The translations under genes were made by a program, and so were the position numbers. The notes beneath the pieces were generated by a model that searched no databases, was not told the DNA's origin, and saw nothing but the letters and a program-made list of their open reading frames with translations. DNA of 64,000 nucleotides from Flavobacterium sp. (GTDB lineage Bacteria > Bacteroidota > Bacteroidia > Flavobacteriales > Flavobacteriaceae), in assembly GCF_027490375.1 (NCBI RefSeq), contig NZ_JAIXYH010000040.1, forward strand, positions 62,001 to 126,000. Direction: 5' to 3'. Position 1 is the first letter of the stretch. Every line of letters starts with the position of its first letter. Positions 50,012 to 59,207 of this stretch are shown here, one piece after another.

Positions 50012-50475
50012 GGCGCAGTTGTTCTAATGGGTTTGAAATCGATGGTAATCTTGCTGCTACTAGATTGCATCGGATAGTTACCTGCGGGTACTAGCAAATC
50101 TCTGCTGCTGCTTCGGTTTTTATCGAATAGAATCGCAGGAACGGTTATTTTTTCTTCTTGAACAAACAGATTTACATCTTTTGTAAACAAGTTGATTTGC
50201 CTGTAAATGCTTTGTTTCTCGATATCGGGAAGGGTTTCAAGGTCAATTACGAGTCGAATGGTGCCGTTTTCGAGTTCGTACAGCACAGCGTTTTTTGTTG
50301 CAATTGTAGCTGCCGAAAAGCTGCAAATACCGCGACCGCCCAAACATCCGCCGTTTTCACTGGCATAACGACCAAAACTTACGTTTACGGGCACTCCGGA
50401 ATCTTGTGCAGAGCTATAATGGTAAAGAATTGAGAAAAAGAGCAAGAGAATCCTTGCAAGAGCAGGTGTTTTCAT
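50008..50475 (-). CDS. hypothetical exported protein
   Basis: 155 aa with signal peptide (ARILLLFFSILYHYSSAQ). Confidence 0.65.
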   Translation of the reverse strand: MKTPALARILLLFFSILYHYSSAQDSGVPVNVSFGRYASENGGCLGGRGICSFSAATIATKNAVLYELENGTIRLVIDLETLPDIEKQSIYRQINLFTKDVNLFVQEEKITVPAILFDKNRSSSRDLLVPAGNYPMQSSSSKITIDFKPIRTTAP

Positions 50476-50579
50476 GGCGTATAAAATTAAATTGGCTTAT
50501 ATTCGGGTAAAGTTAATGGCTTTTTTGCAGTTGCGATTACGGAAAAACCGTAATTTTTGCACTAATTTTCGGTAACGAT

Positions 50580-50715
50580 TGCCCGCGTTAGGGGGCGGCA
50601 GCGGTAGCCCACAGCTGCGGAGCCATAGCGGAGCAGCGAGGACTAAAGCAGAGCACCCGGCGCCGCAGTTACTTATTTTATTGTATCAACGAAACGTCGG
50701 CGGCGCAACGCCCAA
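50580..50715. repeat. GC-rich intergenic repeat
   Basis: gcccgcgttagggggcggcagcggtagcccacagctgcggagccatagcggagcagcgaggactaaagcagagcacccggcgccgc. Confidence 0.45.
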
Positions 50716-50723
50716 CTAAAAAA

Positions 50724-51191
50724 ATGATTGAAATAGAACGAAAATTTCGAGTTACTCACTTAGATTGTTTGCAATTTGCGGAGCGTTCGTATCGTATTTC
50801 GCAGGGTTATTTAAGTACCGATCCGGCGCGTACTGTGCGCGTTCGAACCAAAGATGACAAAGGATTTCTGACCATTAAAGGCAGTTCGTCAGGCGATGGA
50901 TCGAGTAGGTACGAGTGGGAAAAGGAAATTCCGGTAGACGATGCGCTGGAGCTTTTGAAACTTTGCCTTCCGGAGCCAATTTATAAGGTTCGGCATTTAA
51001 TTCATGCGGGAAAACACACCTATGAAATAGATGTTTTTGAAGGTGCGAATACTGGTTTGGTGATTGCAGAAATTGAGTTGGAACGTGCCGATGAGCCTTT
51101 TGATCGTCCCGATTGGTTGGGTGAAGAAGTTACCGGCGATGCACGGTTTTACAATGCTTTTATTGCTGAAAACCCGTTTAATACTTGGTAA
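50724..51191 (+). CDS. CYTH domain protein (triphosphate tunnel metalloenzyme family)
   Basis: MIEIERKFRV (ExExK), RVRTKDDKGFLTIKG, YEIDVFEG..LVIAEIELE. Confidence 0.92.
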   Translation: MIEIERKFRVTHLDCLQFAERSYRISQGYLSTDPARTVRVRTKDDKGFLTIKGSSSGDGSSRYEWEKEIPVDDALELLKLCLPEPIYKVRHLIHAGKHTYEIDVFEGANTGLVIAEIELERADEPFDRPDWLGEEVTGDARFYNAFIAENPFNTW

Positions 51192-51206
51192 ATTCTTCTC
51201 AGTTTT

Positions 51207-51584
51207 TTAGTTGAGAATGTAAATGTCGGCTTTAAGAATGCCGATAGACGTTGATTCGGCAATTTCTAGGAACGCGCTTTTAGACAAATCGAGTTCGCGA
51301 CTTTTTTTAGCGGGTCCGCGATCGGTAATTGTTACCACAACCGATTTTCCGTTTTTGGTATTAACTACTTTAAGTTTGGTTCCGAACGCGAGTGTGCGGT
51401 GTGCGGCGGTTTTTTCTTTTTGGCGAAATGTGCTGCCGGAAGCGGTTCGTTTTCCTTCGAAAGAATCGGCATAATAACTAATTTCTGCTTGTGATTTCAG
51501 TAGGTTTTGTTTGCTTTTGGAAGCTCCACAACCAAAAAGCAGCAAAGCAAGACTGCAAGATAGAAGCCATTGCGCGCTGCGCAT
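51207..51584 (-). CDS. RlpA-like double-psi beta-barrel lipoprotein
   Basis: ISYYADSFEGKRTASGSTF, AAHRTLAFGTKLKVVNTKNGKSVVVTITDRGP; lipobox LLLFGCGAS. Confidence 0.9.
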   Translation of the reverse strand: MRSAQWLLSCSLALLLFGCGASKSKQNLLKSQAEISYYADSFEGKRTASGSTFRQKEKTAAHRTLAFGTKLKVVNTKNGKSVVVTITDRGPAKKSRELDLSKSAFLEIAESTSIGILKADIYILN

Positions 51585-52051
51585 TATTCGATTATTTCTT
51601 CGATGGTTACTTTAAGCGATCCGCCGTAACGTGAGGACGCGATATCCATGAATGCGCGTTTGGATAGGTCGATGTCGCGTCCGCGGGTGAAAGGTCCGCG
51701 GTCGTTAACCACCACGACAACTGATTTTTTGTTGACCTCGTTAGTAACGCGTAGTTTAGTTCCGAAAGGTAATTTTCGGTGTGCCGCCGTGTATTTGTTG
51801 TTGTCGAATCGTTTTCCACTAGCGGTTCGTCGGCCGTTAAACTTATCGGCGTAGTACGAAGCGTGTGCGTTTTTCTTGAACAACTTGTATTTCACTTTTT
51901 TCGAAAGTGAATCTGCTTTCTTGATCGTGTCTTGTTGTACGCGAGTTTGCGTCACGACTTTTTTAGGCTTAGGAGCCGGTTTGTCGAAGCTAGCCATCGC
52001 AAATAGTGTAGCAGCCGTGGTGAGCAATAGGTATACTAGTTTTAATTTCAT
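51584..52051 (-). CDS. RlpA-like double-psi beta-barrel protein
   Basis: HASYYADKFNGRRTASGKRF, AAHRKLPFGTKLRVTNEVNKKSVVVVVNDRGP. Confidence 0.9.
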   Translation of the reverse strand: MKLKLVYLLLTTAATLFAMASFDKPAPKPKKVVTQTRVQQDTIKKADSLSKKVKYKLFKKNAHASYYADKFNGRRTASGKRFDNNKYTAAHRKLPFGTKLRVTNEVNKKSVVVVVNDRGPFTRGRDIDLSKRAFMDIASSRYGGSLKVTIEEIIE

Positions 52052-52078
52052 AAAATACAGGTTAGTGCAGGCAGGGTT

Positions 52079-52501
52079 TTAAAACCAAAGTTGCCAAGGG
52101 ATTCTTGTTAAAATCAGCACTAAACCTAATCCGTAGAAAAGCAAGAAATTTTTGAAGATAGCTCCACTGTCAGTCATCTTTTTGTGTCTCGACCAGCCTA
52201 TGGTAATCAAAACAATAGCGATAATATTTGTTAGCGGATGTTCTAGTGCTGTTAATCGTAAGCTGGCATCTTGCATTTGGCTAAGTGCTGCTTTTCCGAT
52301 TGGCGAAACAAACCAAAGTACTAATCCTAAAAGCAATTGCACATGTGAAGCAATTAAAGCAAAGAGTGCTAATTTGCGGTCTTTGTCTGAAAAAGCTTTA
52401 GCGTTTGCGGTACTCATAACCGCGTTTAAAACGGTGAAGAATAAAACAATAAGGACGATGTAAGCCCAACCAGAATGTGCGTTTTGCAAAAAATTATACA
52501 T
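52079..52501 (-). CDS. 4TM membrane protein, cytochrome b-like
   Basis: 140 aa; conserved-looking His in TMs (NAHSGWAYI, ASHVQLLLGLVLW, ALEHPLTNI). Confidence 0.6.
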   Translation of the reverse strand: MYNFLQNAHSGWAYIVLIVLFFTVLNAVMSTANAKAFSDKDRKLALFALIASHVQLLLGLVLWFVSPIGKAALSQMQDASLRLTALEHPLTNIIAIVLITIGWSRHKKMTDSGAIFKNFLLFYGLGLVLILTRIPWQLWF

Positions 52502-52558
52502 AGTTGTTTCGATGTTTATAAGGGTAAATATATAGAAAATGTCGCTTAAAACCTAAGT

Positions 52559-54202
52559 TTACCTTTTGTCGAGGTAGTATGAAACGAGCGAAGCTGTCGA
52601 TCCGTCGTGTTTTTTCGATGATTTTCCGTCGAATTCGTCTAGAATTGAATTGGCGAGTTGCTTCCCTAATTCAACGCCCCATTGGTCGTAGCTGAAGATG
52701 TTCCAAATCACGCCTTGAACAAAAATTTTGTGTTCGTAAAGGGCTATTAAGGCACCTAGCGCATGTGGCGTAAGTTGGTCGATGAGAATGGTATTGGTAG
52801 GGCGGTTGCCTGAAAACACTTTGAAAGGCTTTAAGAACGCCGCCTTTTCTGGATTCATTTGCGCTTGATCGAATTCGTCTTGAACCGTTTCAGCCGTTTT
52901 CCCATTCAGTAGTGCTTCGGTTTGTGCAAAGAAATTCGACATGAGTTTATCGTGGTGATCTTGCAGACCGTGACAGGATTTAACGAAGCCGATAAAGTCT
53001 GTTGGAATGAGTTTCGTTCCTTGATGCAACAATTGAAAGAAAGCGTGTTGCGAGTTTGTACCCGGCTCGCCCCAAATGATGGTTCCGGTTTGATAGTCGA
53101 TTGGGTTTCCGGAACGATCAACGCTTTTTCCGTTACTTTCCATGATTCCTTGCTGTAAATATGGCGCTAATTTTTGCAAGTATTGGGTGTACGGAATCAG
53201 CGCTTCGGATTCGGCGCCGTAAAAGTTGTTGTACCAAACGGTTAACAAGGCTAGTACAACGGGAATGTTTTCATGGAAATCGCTGTCGCGGAAATGTTTG
53301 TCCATTTCGCCCGCGCCCGTTAGCAACTCTCCGAAATTATCGAAACCAACGGCAAGTGCAATGGTAAGTCCGACAGCACTCCACAAGGAGAATCGGCCAC
53401 CAACCCAGTCCCACATGGGGAAGATGTTTTCGGAGGAAATTCCGAATGCCGTTACTTTTTCGATGTTGGTGGAAACCGCTACGAAATGTTTAGCAATATC
53501 CGCAGCTGTGCCGTGGTTTAAGAACCAATTTTGTGCTGTGGTTGCATTTGCGAGTGTTTCCTGCGTGGTAAATGTTTTTGAAACTATTACAAAAAGTGTG
53601 GTTTCTGGATTTAGTTTTTTGAGCACTTCCTGCACATGATCTCCATCAACGTTAGAGATAAAATGCGTGTTTAGGTGGTTTTTGTAGTACGCGAGTGCAT
53701 CGACAACCATTGCCGGCCCAAGGTCGGAACCTCCAATACCGATATTAACTACGTCTGTAAAGGTTTTTCCGGTGTATCCGCGCGCTTCGCCAGAAATAAT
53801 CGATTGGCAGAAACGAGCCATTTGATCTTTTACTTGTTGAATTTCAGGAAGGATATCCACACCATTTAGAAGAACGGGCTTCTTGTCTATGCTTCGCAAC
53901 GCCGTGTGTAATACGGCTCTATTTTCGGTTTCATTGATGGCCTCTCCATTGAAATACGATTTAATTGCATCGGAAAGTTTGCACGATTTAGCTAAGTCGA
54001 GTAGCAAAGTCATGGTTTCGAGCGTGATTCGATTTTTAGAATAATCAACTAAAAATTCTTTCCAGTGAATGCGAAACTTGGCAGCGCGATCGGCATCGGA
54101 TTCAAATAATCCTTTGATATTGTGCGTATTTCCTTCGTTGAAATGATTTTGAAGGTTCGACCAAGCTTGCGTAGTTAATGGATTAACTTTATGAAGTGCC
54201 AT
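52559..54202 (-). CDS. pgi: glucose-6-phosphate isomerase
   Basis: 547 aa; [51 protein letters not shown]-type region [24 protein letters not shown]. Confidence 0.97.
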   Translation of the reverse strand: MALHKVNPLTTQAWSNLQNHFNEGNTHNIKGLFESDADRAAKFRIHWKEFLVDYSKNRITLETMTLLLDLAKSCKLSDAIKSYFNGEAINETENRAVLHTALRSIDKKPVLLNGVDILPEIQQVKDQMARFCQSIISGEARGYTGKTFTDVVNIGIGGSDLGPAMVVDALAYYKNHLNTHFISNVDGDHVQEVLKKLNPETTLFVIVSKTFTTQETLANATTAQNWFLNHGTAADIAKHFVAVSTNIEKVTAFGISSENIFPMWDWVGGRFSLWSAVGLTIALAVGFDNFGELLTGAGEMDKHFRDSDFHENIPVVLALLTVWYNNFYGAESEALIPYTQYLQKLAPYLQQGIMESNGKSVDRSGNPIDYQTGTIIWGEPGTNSQHAFFQLLHQGTKLIPTDFIGFVKSCHGLQDHHDKLMSNFFAQTEALLNGKTAETVQDEFDQAQMNPEKAAFLKPFKVFSGNRPTNTILIDQLTPHALGALIALYEHKIFVQGVIWNIFSYDQWGVELGKQLANSILDEFDGKSSKKHDGSTASLVSYYLDKR

Positions 54203-54279
54203 TTTAAAAAATTTTGTCGCAAATTTAGAATATTAACATCTATAAAAGATTTTAAATTCGCAGCTTTAACGAGTGATTT

Positions 54280-54723
54280 ATGAAATTTAAACAACTGTTT
54301 ATCGTTTTGGTGCTGTTGTTGTTCGTAACGAACAGCTTCGGACAGAAAATTGGATTTATCCAGCGCGCCCAACACCGTATTTCGGCAGATTTAACGCCCT
54401 TGAAAAAAGCGTGGGAGTTAGCATTAACAAACCAAAATCGATTTGCAGAATTGGTTCATTTTGAAATCGAATCTGGATTAGACCCAACTGTAAACAAAAC
54501 TTTTTACGTGCTCACAGCTCTGAGTAAAGACCGTAAAATTAAAGTTTATGCCCCACTTAAAAATGTCGGTGGAAATTTATCAATCGCGGGTAAAGACATG
54601 CCGTTATCTACCGTAGTTTTTATTGAAACCGAACAAACTTTGAAGGTTAAAATCGACAACAATACTTGGCAATGCGAGCGTGTCGATCAGGCGGCTTGTT
54701 CTCCAACGCTTCTTATCGAGTAG
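54280..54723 (+). CDS. hypothetical exported protein
   Basis: 147 aa with signal peptide; convergent 11-nt overlap with M23 gene. Confidence 0.6.
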   Translation: MKFKQLFIVLVLLLFVTNSFGQKIGFIQRAQHRISADLTPLKKAWELALTNQNRFAELVHFEIESGLDPTVNKTFYVLTALSKDRKIKVYAPLKNVGGNLSIAGKDMPLSTVVFIETEQTLKVKIDNNTWQCERVDQAACSPTLLIE

Positions 54724-55951
54724 CGATTTTAACTTTAGCAACGCTGTCGAGTTCGCGTTTTAGTGGTGCGATGGTTTTTAGGAAACGTTCGCGGTATTTT
54801 TTATCCATTGGTTCTGCGTTGGGTAGTCGTAAGCGAAGCGGATCGACTTGAACATTGTTAACCCAAAAGCGGTAACACACGTGCGGTCCTGTGGCCAAGC
54901 CCGTACTTCCTACCTTTCCGATAATCTGACCTTGCGAGACAGATTGTCCGCGACGAACTAATATCTTCGACATGTGCAGATACTGCGTACTGTACGTTCG
55001 GTTGTGACGTACTTTTACAAAGTTACCGTTACCGGCAGTATATCCCGTTTTTTCTACAACTCCAGCTGCTGTCGACATAATCGGAGTTCCGTGAGGCGCA
55101 GCGTAATCGGTACCTTTATGTGCTTTCCAGGTTAATTGAACGGGGTGAAACCTACTTTTCGCGAATCGGCTTGTTATGTTAATGAACTTTAACGGCGCTT
55201 TTAAGAACATGTTTTTGAGCGGTTTTCCTTCTTCGTCGTAGTACTCCACTTTCGTGGAAAGGGAATCGCGCTTAAACGGAAAGGCATAAATTAATTTTCC
55301 TTTGTATTCGAAAAACGCAGCGTCGAGTGAAGCCACACCGTCGTAGATGGAATCGTTGATGTAGCGTTCTTTGAAGGTTATGGCAAAACGGTCGCCTTTT
55401 TGAAGTTTAAAGAAGTCGATCGACCAGGCATATACTTGCGAAATTTCGGTTGCCAGTGCGGGATTCACCTTTTCTTTGGCAAGCATTTCAGACAGAGAAC
55501 CGTTTAATTCTGCGGCAATTGTACGGCGTTTGATGGTAACTGGACGTTTTTTACGTTCGGCGTAAACCGAATCACCGAAGTGGACTACAAAATATTCAGA
55601 TGGGTCGGGTTCGTAAATCAAAGCTCGTACTTTTTTAGTACTGTCTTTTGTGCGGAGAATGGTGTATGTTTTTCCGAAACGGATTTTCCGAATATCGAAG
55701 GAGTCTTTAATTTTTTCGACGATTTCGTGGATTTTCAACGTGCCAATATTTTCTTTTTCGAGAATAGAGCCAAAGTTATCTCCCGGTTTTAAGGTGTCGC
55801 GGGTGATGTTGTAATCGTTGAGTTTAAACCCGTAATCGAAAATGGGTTTTTCAGGTTTGGGTGCTGCTTTTTTGGCAGATACCTCGTCTTTACAAGACAC
55901 GAGTAGTGCCGCAAAAAGTGCGGATAACCATATTACGAATTTGAATTTCAT
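54713..55951 (-). CDS. M23 family metallopeptidase lipoprotein
   Basis: HKGTDYAAPHGTPIMSTAAGVVEKTGYTAGNGNFVKVRHNRTYSTQYLHMSKIL...VGSTGLATGPHVCYRF; start at 55951 overlaps the tryptophan dioxygenase stop. Confidence 0.92.
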   Translation of the reverse strand: MKFKFVIWLSALFAALLVSCKDEVSAKKAAPKPEKPIFDYGFKLNDYNITRDTLKPGDNFGSILEKENIGTLKIHEIVEKIKDSFDIRKIRFGKTYTILRTKDSTKKVRALIYEPDPSEYFVVHFGDSVYAERKKRPVTIKRRTIAAELNGSLSEMLAKEKVNPALATEISQVYAWSIDFFKLQKGDRFAITFKERYINDSIYDGVASLDAAFFEYKGKLIYAFPFKRDSLSTKVEYYDEEGKPLKNMFLKAPLKFINITSRFAKSRFHPVQLTWKAHKGTDYAAPHGTPIMSTAAGVVEKTGYTAGNGNFVKVRHNRTYSTQYLHMSKILVRRGQSVSQGQIIGKVGSTGLATGPHVCYRFWVNNVQVDPLRLRLPNAEPMDKKYRERFLKTIAPLKRELDSVAKVKIATR

Positions 55952-56877
55952 GCGCCAACTCCCCAGTTTTCTAATTCTTCTGCCGACCACAATTCGGGGA
56001 AGAAAATACGACGTTGATGTTTTGGGTGCATGTATTTTTTCCAATCACTACCGCCTGTGGCTTCGGTTCGTCCTTGCCCGCTGTCGATGTATTTCATTGC
56101 GGTTCGCAAGTGCCCCATAGTCCATTTGATGTTTACGGTGGAGTCGTAATGGCGCATAGCTGCGATTAGTTCCGGATTTTTGCGATCTTCTTCAGGCAGA
56201 AGTGTGAAACGTTTCCAGATGTTTCGTTGGTTATAGTATTCCATTTTTTCAAGAAATAGCGATTTGTACTTTCTCTCGAATTCTTGAATTAAATACGACT
56301 TTTTATTTGTGGAATAATCTTTACCTGCAGCTTGCCAATACAAATGTTCGAGTGCGTGTTCGTAAGGTGTGTTTCGGTTTATGGAAACGCGAAAACGGTC
56401 GTCGATTAGATTGATTAAGTCGGTAGATCCGAATTCAATAATGCGGTATTGTGCACTTTGGAAACCACTTGCTGGTGCGAGCGTGTTTCTGAATTTCATG
56501 TATTGGCTAACTTCCATGCCATCGCCCATGATGGTAAATGACGTGGTGAGCATATCGAAATAGCGGCTGATTCGCATCAGACGTTCGGTAAAAAACGAAG
56601 TGGTAAGCGATTCTGCGGCAGCGAGCTGATCTATTTCCCAGAGAATCATTTTGAACAGCAACTCATTAACTTGATGATACATGATAAAAACCATCTCGTC
56701 GGGTAGCGAGGTGCGTTGAGTTTGCAGGGAAAGTAAGGCGTCGGTTTGAATGTAATCCCAGTAGGTTAAAGGCTTGGAGTAGAGTAAACCTTCGAGATGC
56801 ATTTCGGGTTTAAGTCCGAGTGCTTCAAAGCGGTCTTCTATGCTTTTGTGTAGTGGGTCGGTATCTGTTTGGTTCAT
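55948..56877 (-). CDS. tryptophan 2,3-dioxygenase family protein
   Basis: 309 aa; FIMYHQVNELLFKMILWEIDQL, GMEVSQYMKFRNTLAPASGFQSAQYR, TGGSDWKKYM. Confidence 0.9.
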   Translation of the reverse strand: MNQTDTDPLHKSIEDRFEALGLKPEMHLEGLLYSKPLTYWDYIQTDALLSLQTQRTSLPDEMVFIMYHQVNELLFKMILWEIDQLAAAESLTTSFFTERLMRISRYFDMLTTSFTIMGDGMEVSQYMKFRNTLAPASGFQSAQYRIIEFGSTDLINLIDDRFRVSINRNTPYEHALEHLYWQAAGKDYSTNKKSYLIQEFERKYKSLFLEKMEYYNQRNIWKRFTLLPEEDRKNPELIAAMRHYDSTVNIKWTMGHLRTAMKYIDSGQGRTEATGGSDWKKYMHPKHQRRIFFPELWSAEELENWGVGA

Positions 56878-57653
56878 TCAGCTTTAACTTTAACTTTAAA
56901 AGGATGTTTAAGTCCTCTATACCCTTCCAAATCTGCTTTTAAAGAACCCACTGCCAAGCTTGCTTTGATCCGAACGGGAATTTTATTGGCATCGTCTGAA
57001 ATCCAGACAGTTAAGCTTTCTTGTTCTTTAAATACACGACCGGCTTGAACGAACGGTCGGAAGATCATGGTTGGAATCGTGCCAAATTTAGTCTTAATAT
57101 CTTCCCGACCCATAAATTTCAGCTTAAATTTCGTGGTTTCGTCGTCGAAGAACATATCGATAGCTATGTATTCGCCCACTTTTAGGCGATTTATTGATGG
57201 ATGGTTTCGCAAATAATAGAACGTCGATAGAATATCTTGTGCGTTTTCAGGAACAGCAAATGTTTTTTCTGTTTTTTTACGATAATCCTTTACCAGTACT
57301 TTATCTGTGTTGCGATTGAAGAAGCCTTCTTGATCTTTTTTGTAACCACCTTCGTCAATTTTACGCACAAATTGATACGGATTTCCGGTTACTTTATCCA
57401 TGTAGGTTTCGTAATTATCTTCTACTTTAAAGAACAATTTCGATAATCCTGTTGTATAACCTTTGCCAACAGCGTGATATACTTTTTTATTGTTGATAAC
57501 GGCATCTTTTACTTCTAAAGTTGCATAGCCAGCAGTTACAAAGCCGTAATGAACGTGGAATTTGAAATACTCGCCCGTTTCAAATGCTCCGTCGGGTTGG
57601 CCTTTAAAGCTCGTTAGTGCGAGTAGTACAAGTAAAGCAATCACTTTTTTCAT
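56874..57653 (-). CDS. DUF3108 domain-containing exported protein
   Basis: Signal peptide MKKVIALLVLLALTSFKG; FKFHVHYGFVTAGYATLEV...; TVWISDDANKIPVRIKASLAVGSLKADLEGY. Confidence 0.8.
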   Translation of the reverse strand: MKKVIALLVLLALTSFKGQPDGAFETGEYFKFHVHYGFVTAGYATLEVKDAVINNKKVYHAVGKGYTTGLSKLFFKVEDNYETYMDKVTGNPYQFVRKIDEGGYKKDQEGFFNRNTDKVLVKDYRKKTEKTFAVPENAQDILSTFYYLRNHPSINRLKVGEYIAIDMFFDDETTKFKLKFMGREDIKTKFGTIPTMIFRPFVQAGRVFKEQESLTVWISDDANKIPVRIKASLAVGSLKADLEGYRGLKHPFKVKVKAE

Positions 57654-57697
57654 AATCGTCTGTTTAGTTTTGAAGCAAAACTTTACAAAAGTTATTC

Positions 57698-57705
57698 CAA
57701 ACTTA
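57698..57705 (-). promoter_or_regulatory. promoter -7 element for the DUF3108 gene
   Basis: rc TAAGTTTG with TTTGG about 20 nt upstream, the latter inside the terminator stem of the candidate ncRNA. Confidence 0.45.
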
Positions 57706-57712
57706 CTAAAAC

Positions 57713-57815
57713 AAAAAAACCCAGCCAAAGAGACTGAGTTTTAATGCTATTAACCAACCAAAACTATAAATTATGAAATTTATATAAAACTCCGGGAACC
57801 ACCCCATCGTTTTCA
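57713..57815 (-). ncRNA. candidate ~100-nt small RNA with own promoter and intrinsic terminator
   Basis: Minus strand TTG-N19-TATCTTTG (-7 box at 57820-57827), TATAAATT-TCAT-AATTTATA hairpin (57765-57784), terminator AACTCAGTCTCTTTGGCTGGGTTTTTTT (57713-57740); no ORF of useful length starts inside. Confidence 0.55.
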
Positions 57816-57924
57816 GGTACAAAGATACGGTGCGGTTCGCCATAACCAAAACATTTTGGAGGTTTAACAAATAATTGACAATAAATCAATCTAAAAACCT
57901 TGTTTTTTTAAGAATTTGTTAAAG

Positions 57925-59085
57925 TTACAGCGTTCCTCTTTTAGCTTGTTCACGCTCAATGGATTCAAACAGTGCTTTAAAATTTCCTGCACCAAATCCT
58001 CTTGCACCCATTCTTTGAATGATTTCAAAAAATAGAGTCGGACGGTCTTGAACTGGTTTTGTGAATATTTGCAGAAGATATCCTTCTTCGTCGGCATCGA
58101 TCATAATGGCCAAGCTTTCCAGCGTGTTGATGTCTTCTTTCATCACATTCATATGCTCGCCTAAACGTTCTGGTATAGCTTCGTAGTAAGCTTTTGGCGG
58201 TGGCGATAAGAATTCGACGCCGCGTTTTCTCAATTCGCTTACCGTGGAAATGATATCGTCGGTAGCGATGGCAATGTGTTGTACGCCGGGACCTCCGTAA
58301 AAGTCTAAATATTCTTCGATTTGCGAACGTTTTTTGCCTTCGGCTGGTTCGTTGATTGGGAATTTGATGCGTCCGTTGCCATTCGACATTACTTTACTCA
58401 TCAAAGCACTGTATTCGGTATTGATTTGCTTGTCGTCGAACGAAAGGAAATTCACGAATCCCATGACGTCTTCGTACCATTTAACCCAAGTGTTCATTTC
58501 GCCCCAGCCCACGTTTCCAACCATGTGATCGATGTATTTTAGGCCGGTTGACTCTGGTTTGTAATCGGATTCCCAGGTTTGATAACCGGGCAAGAAAATA
58601 CCTTTGTAGTTCTTGCGCTCCACGAAAATGTGAACGGTTTCGCCGTAAGTATAAATTCCGGAGCGAATTACAGTTCCGAATTCGTCTTCTTCAACGGTGG
58701 GTTCCATAAAGGGTTTTGCACCTCGTTTTGTTGTTTCGTTGTATGCTGAAGTGGCATCATCCACCCAAAGAGCCACGACCTTCACACCGTCGCCGTGCTT
58801 ACGTAGGTGATCGTTTATGGGAGAATCGGCGGTGAGTGGCGTTGTTAACACCAATCTAATTTTGTCTTGTTTAAGCACGTACGACGCTCGGTCTTTGACG
58901 CCGGTTTCTAAGCCCGCATATGCCAACGATTGGTATCCGAAAGCAGTTTTGTAGTAGTGCGCAGCTTGTTTTGCATTTCCTACATAAAGTTCCACGTAAT
59001 CGGTACCAAGAAGAGGTAAAAAGTCTTGTGCGCCTTCAAATATTTTTTCGAGTCCGTATTCTACGGATTTAATTTCTTTACTCAT
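57925..59085 (-). CDS. hppD: 4-hydroxyphenylpyruvate dioxygenase
   Basis: 386 aa; YIDHMVGNVGWGEMNTWVKWYEDVMGF, GGPGVQHIAIATDDI, LLQIFTKPVQDRPTLFFEIIQRMGARGFGAGNFKALFESIEREQ. Confidence 0.96.
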   Translation of the reverse strand: MSKEIKSVEYGLEKIFEGAQDFLPLLGTDYVELYVGNAKQAAHYYKTAFGYQSLAYAGLETGVKDRASYVLKQDKIRLVLTTPLTADSPINDHLRKHGDGVKVVALWVDDATSAYNETTKRGAKPFMEPTVEEDEFGTVIRSGIYTYGETVHIFVERKNYKGIFLPGYQTWESDYKPESTGLKYIDHMVGNVGWGEMNTWVKWYEDVMGFVNFLSFDDKQINTEYSALMSKVMSNGNGRIKFPINEPAEGKKRSQIEEYLDFYGGPGVQHIAIATDDIISTVSELRKRGVEFLSPPPKAYYEAIPERLGEHMNVMKEDINTLESLAIMIDADEEGYLLQIFTKPVQDRPTLFFEIIQRMGARGFGAGNFKALFESIEREQAKRGTL

Positions 59086-59107
59086 GTTTATTCGGTTTTG
59101 GTGCCCT

Positions 59108-59207
59108 AGCCCGGATTGCAGCGGCTATCCTTTTTGGGCTAAGGCGAAATTTTTAATTATAGCGGGCTGTTGCCCAAAAAGATAATAGCGGAAAGCCGGA
59201 TTAGCTC
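59108..59207. repeat. flavobacterial-type intergenic inverted repeat
   Basis: AGCCCGGATTGCAGCGGCTATCCTTTTTGGGC ... GCCCAAAAAGATAATAGCGGAAAGCCGGATTAGCT. Confidence 0.75.

Noticed and set aside
53226-53639. 137-aa + strand ORF
   Set aside because: Antisense to pgi
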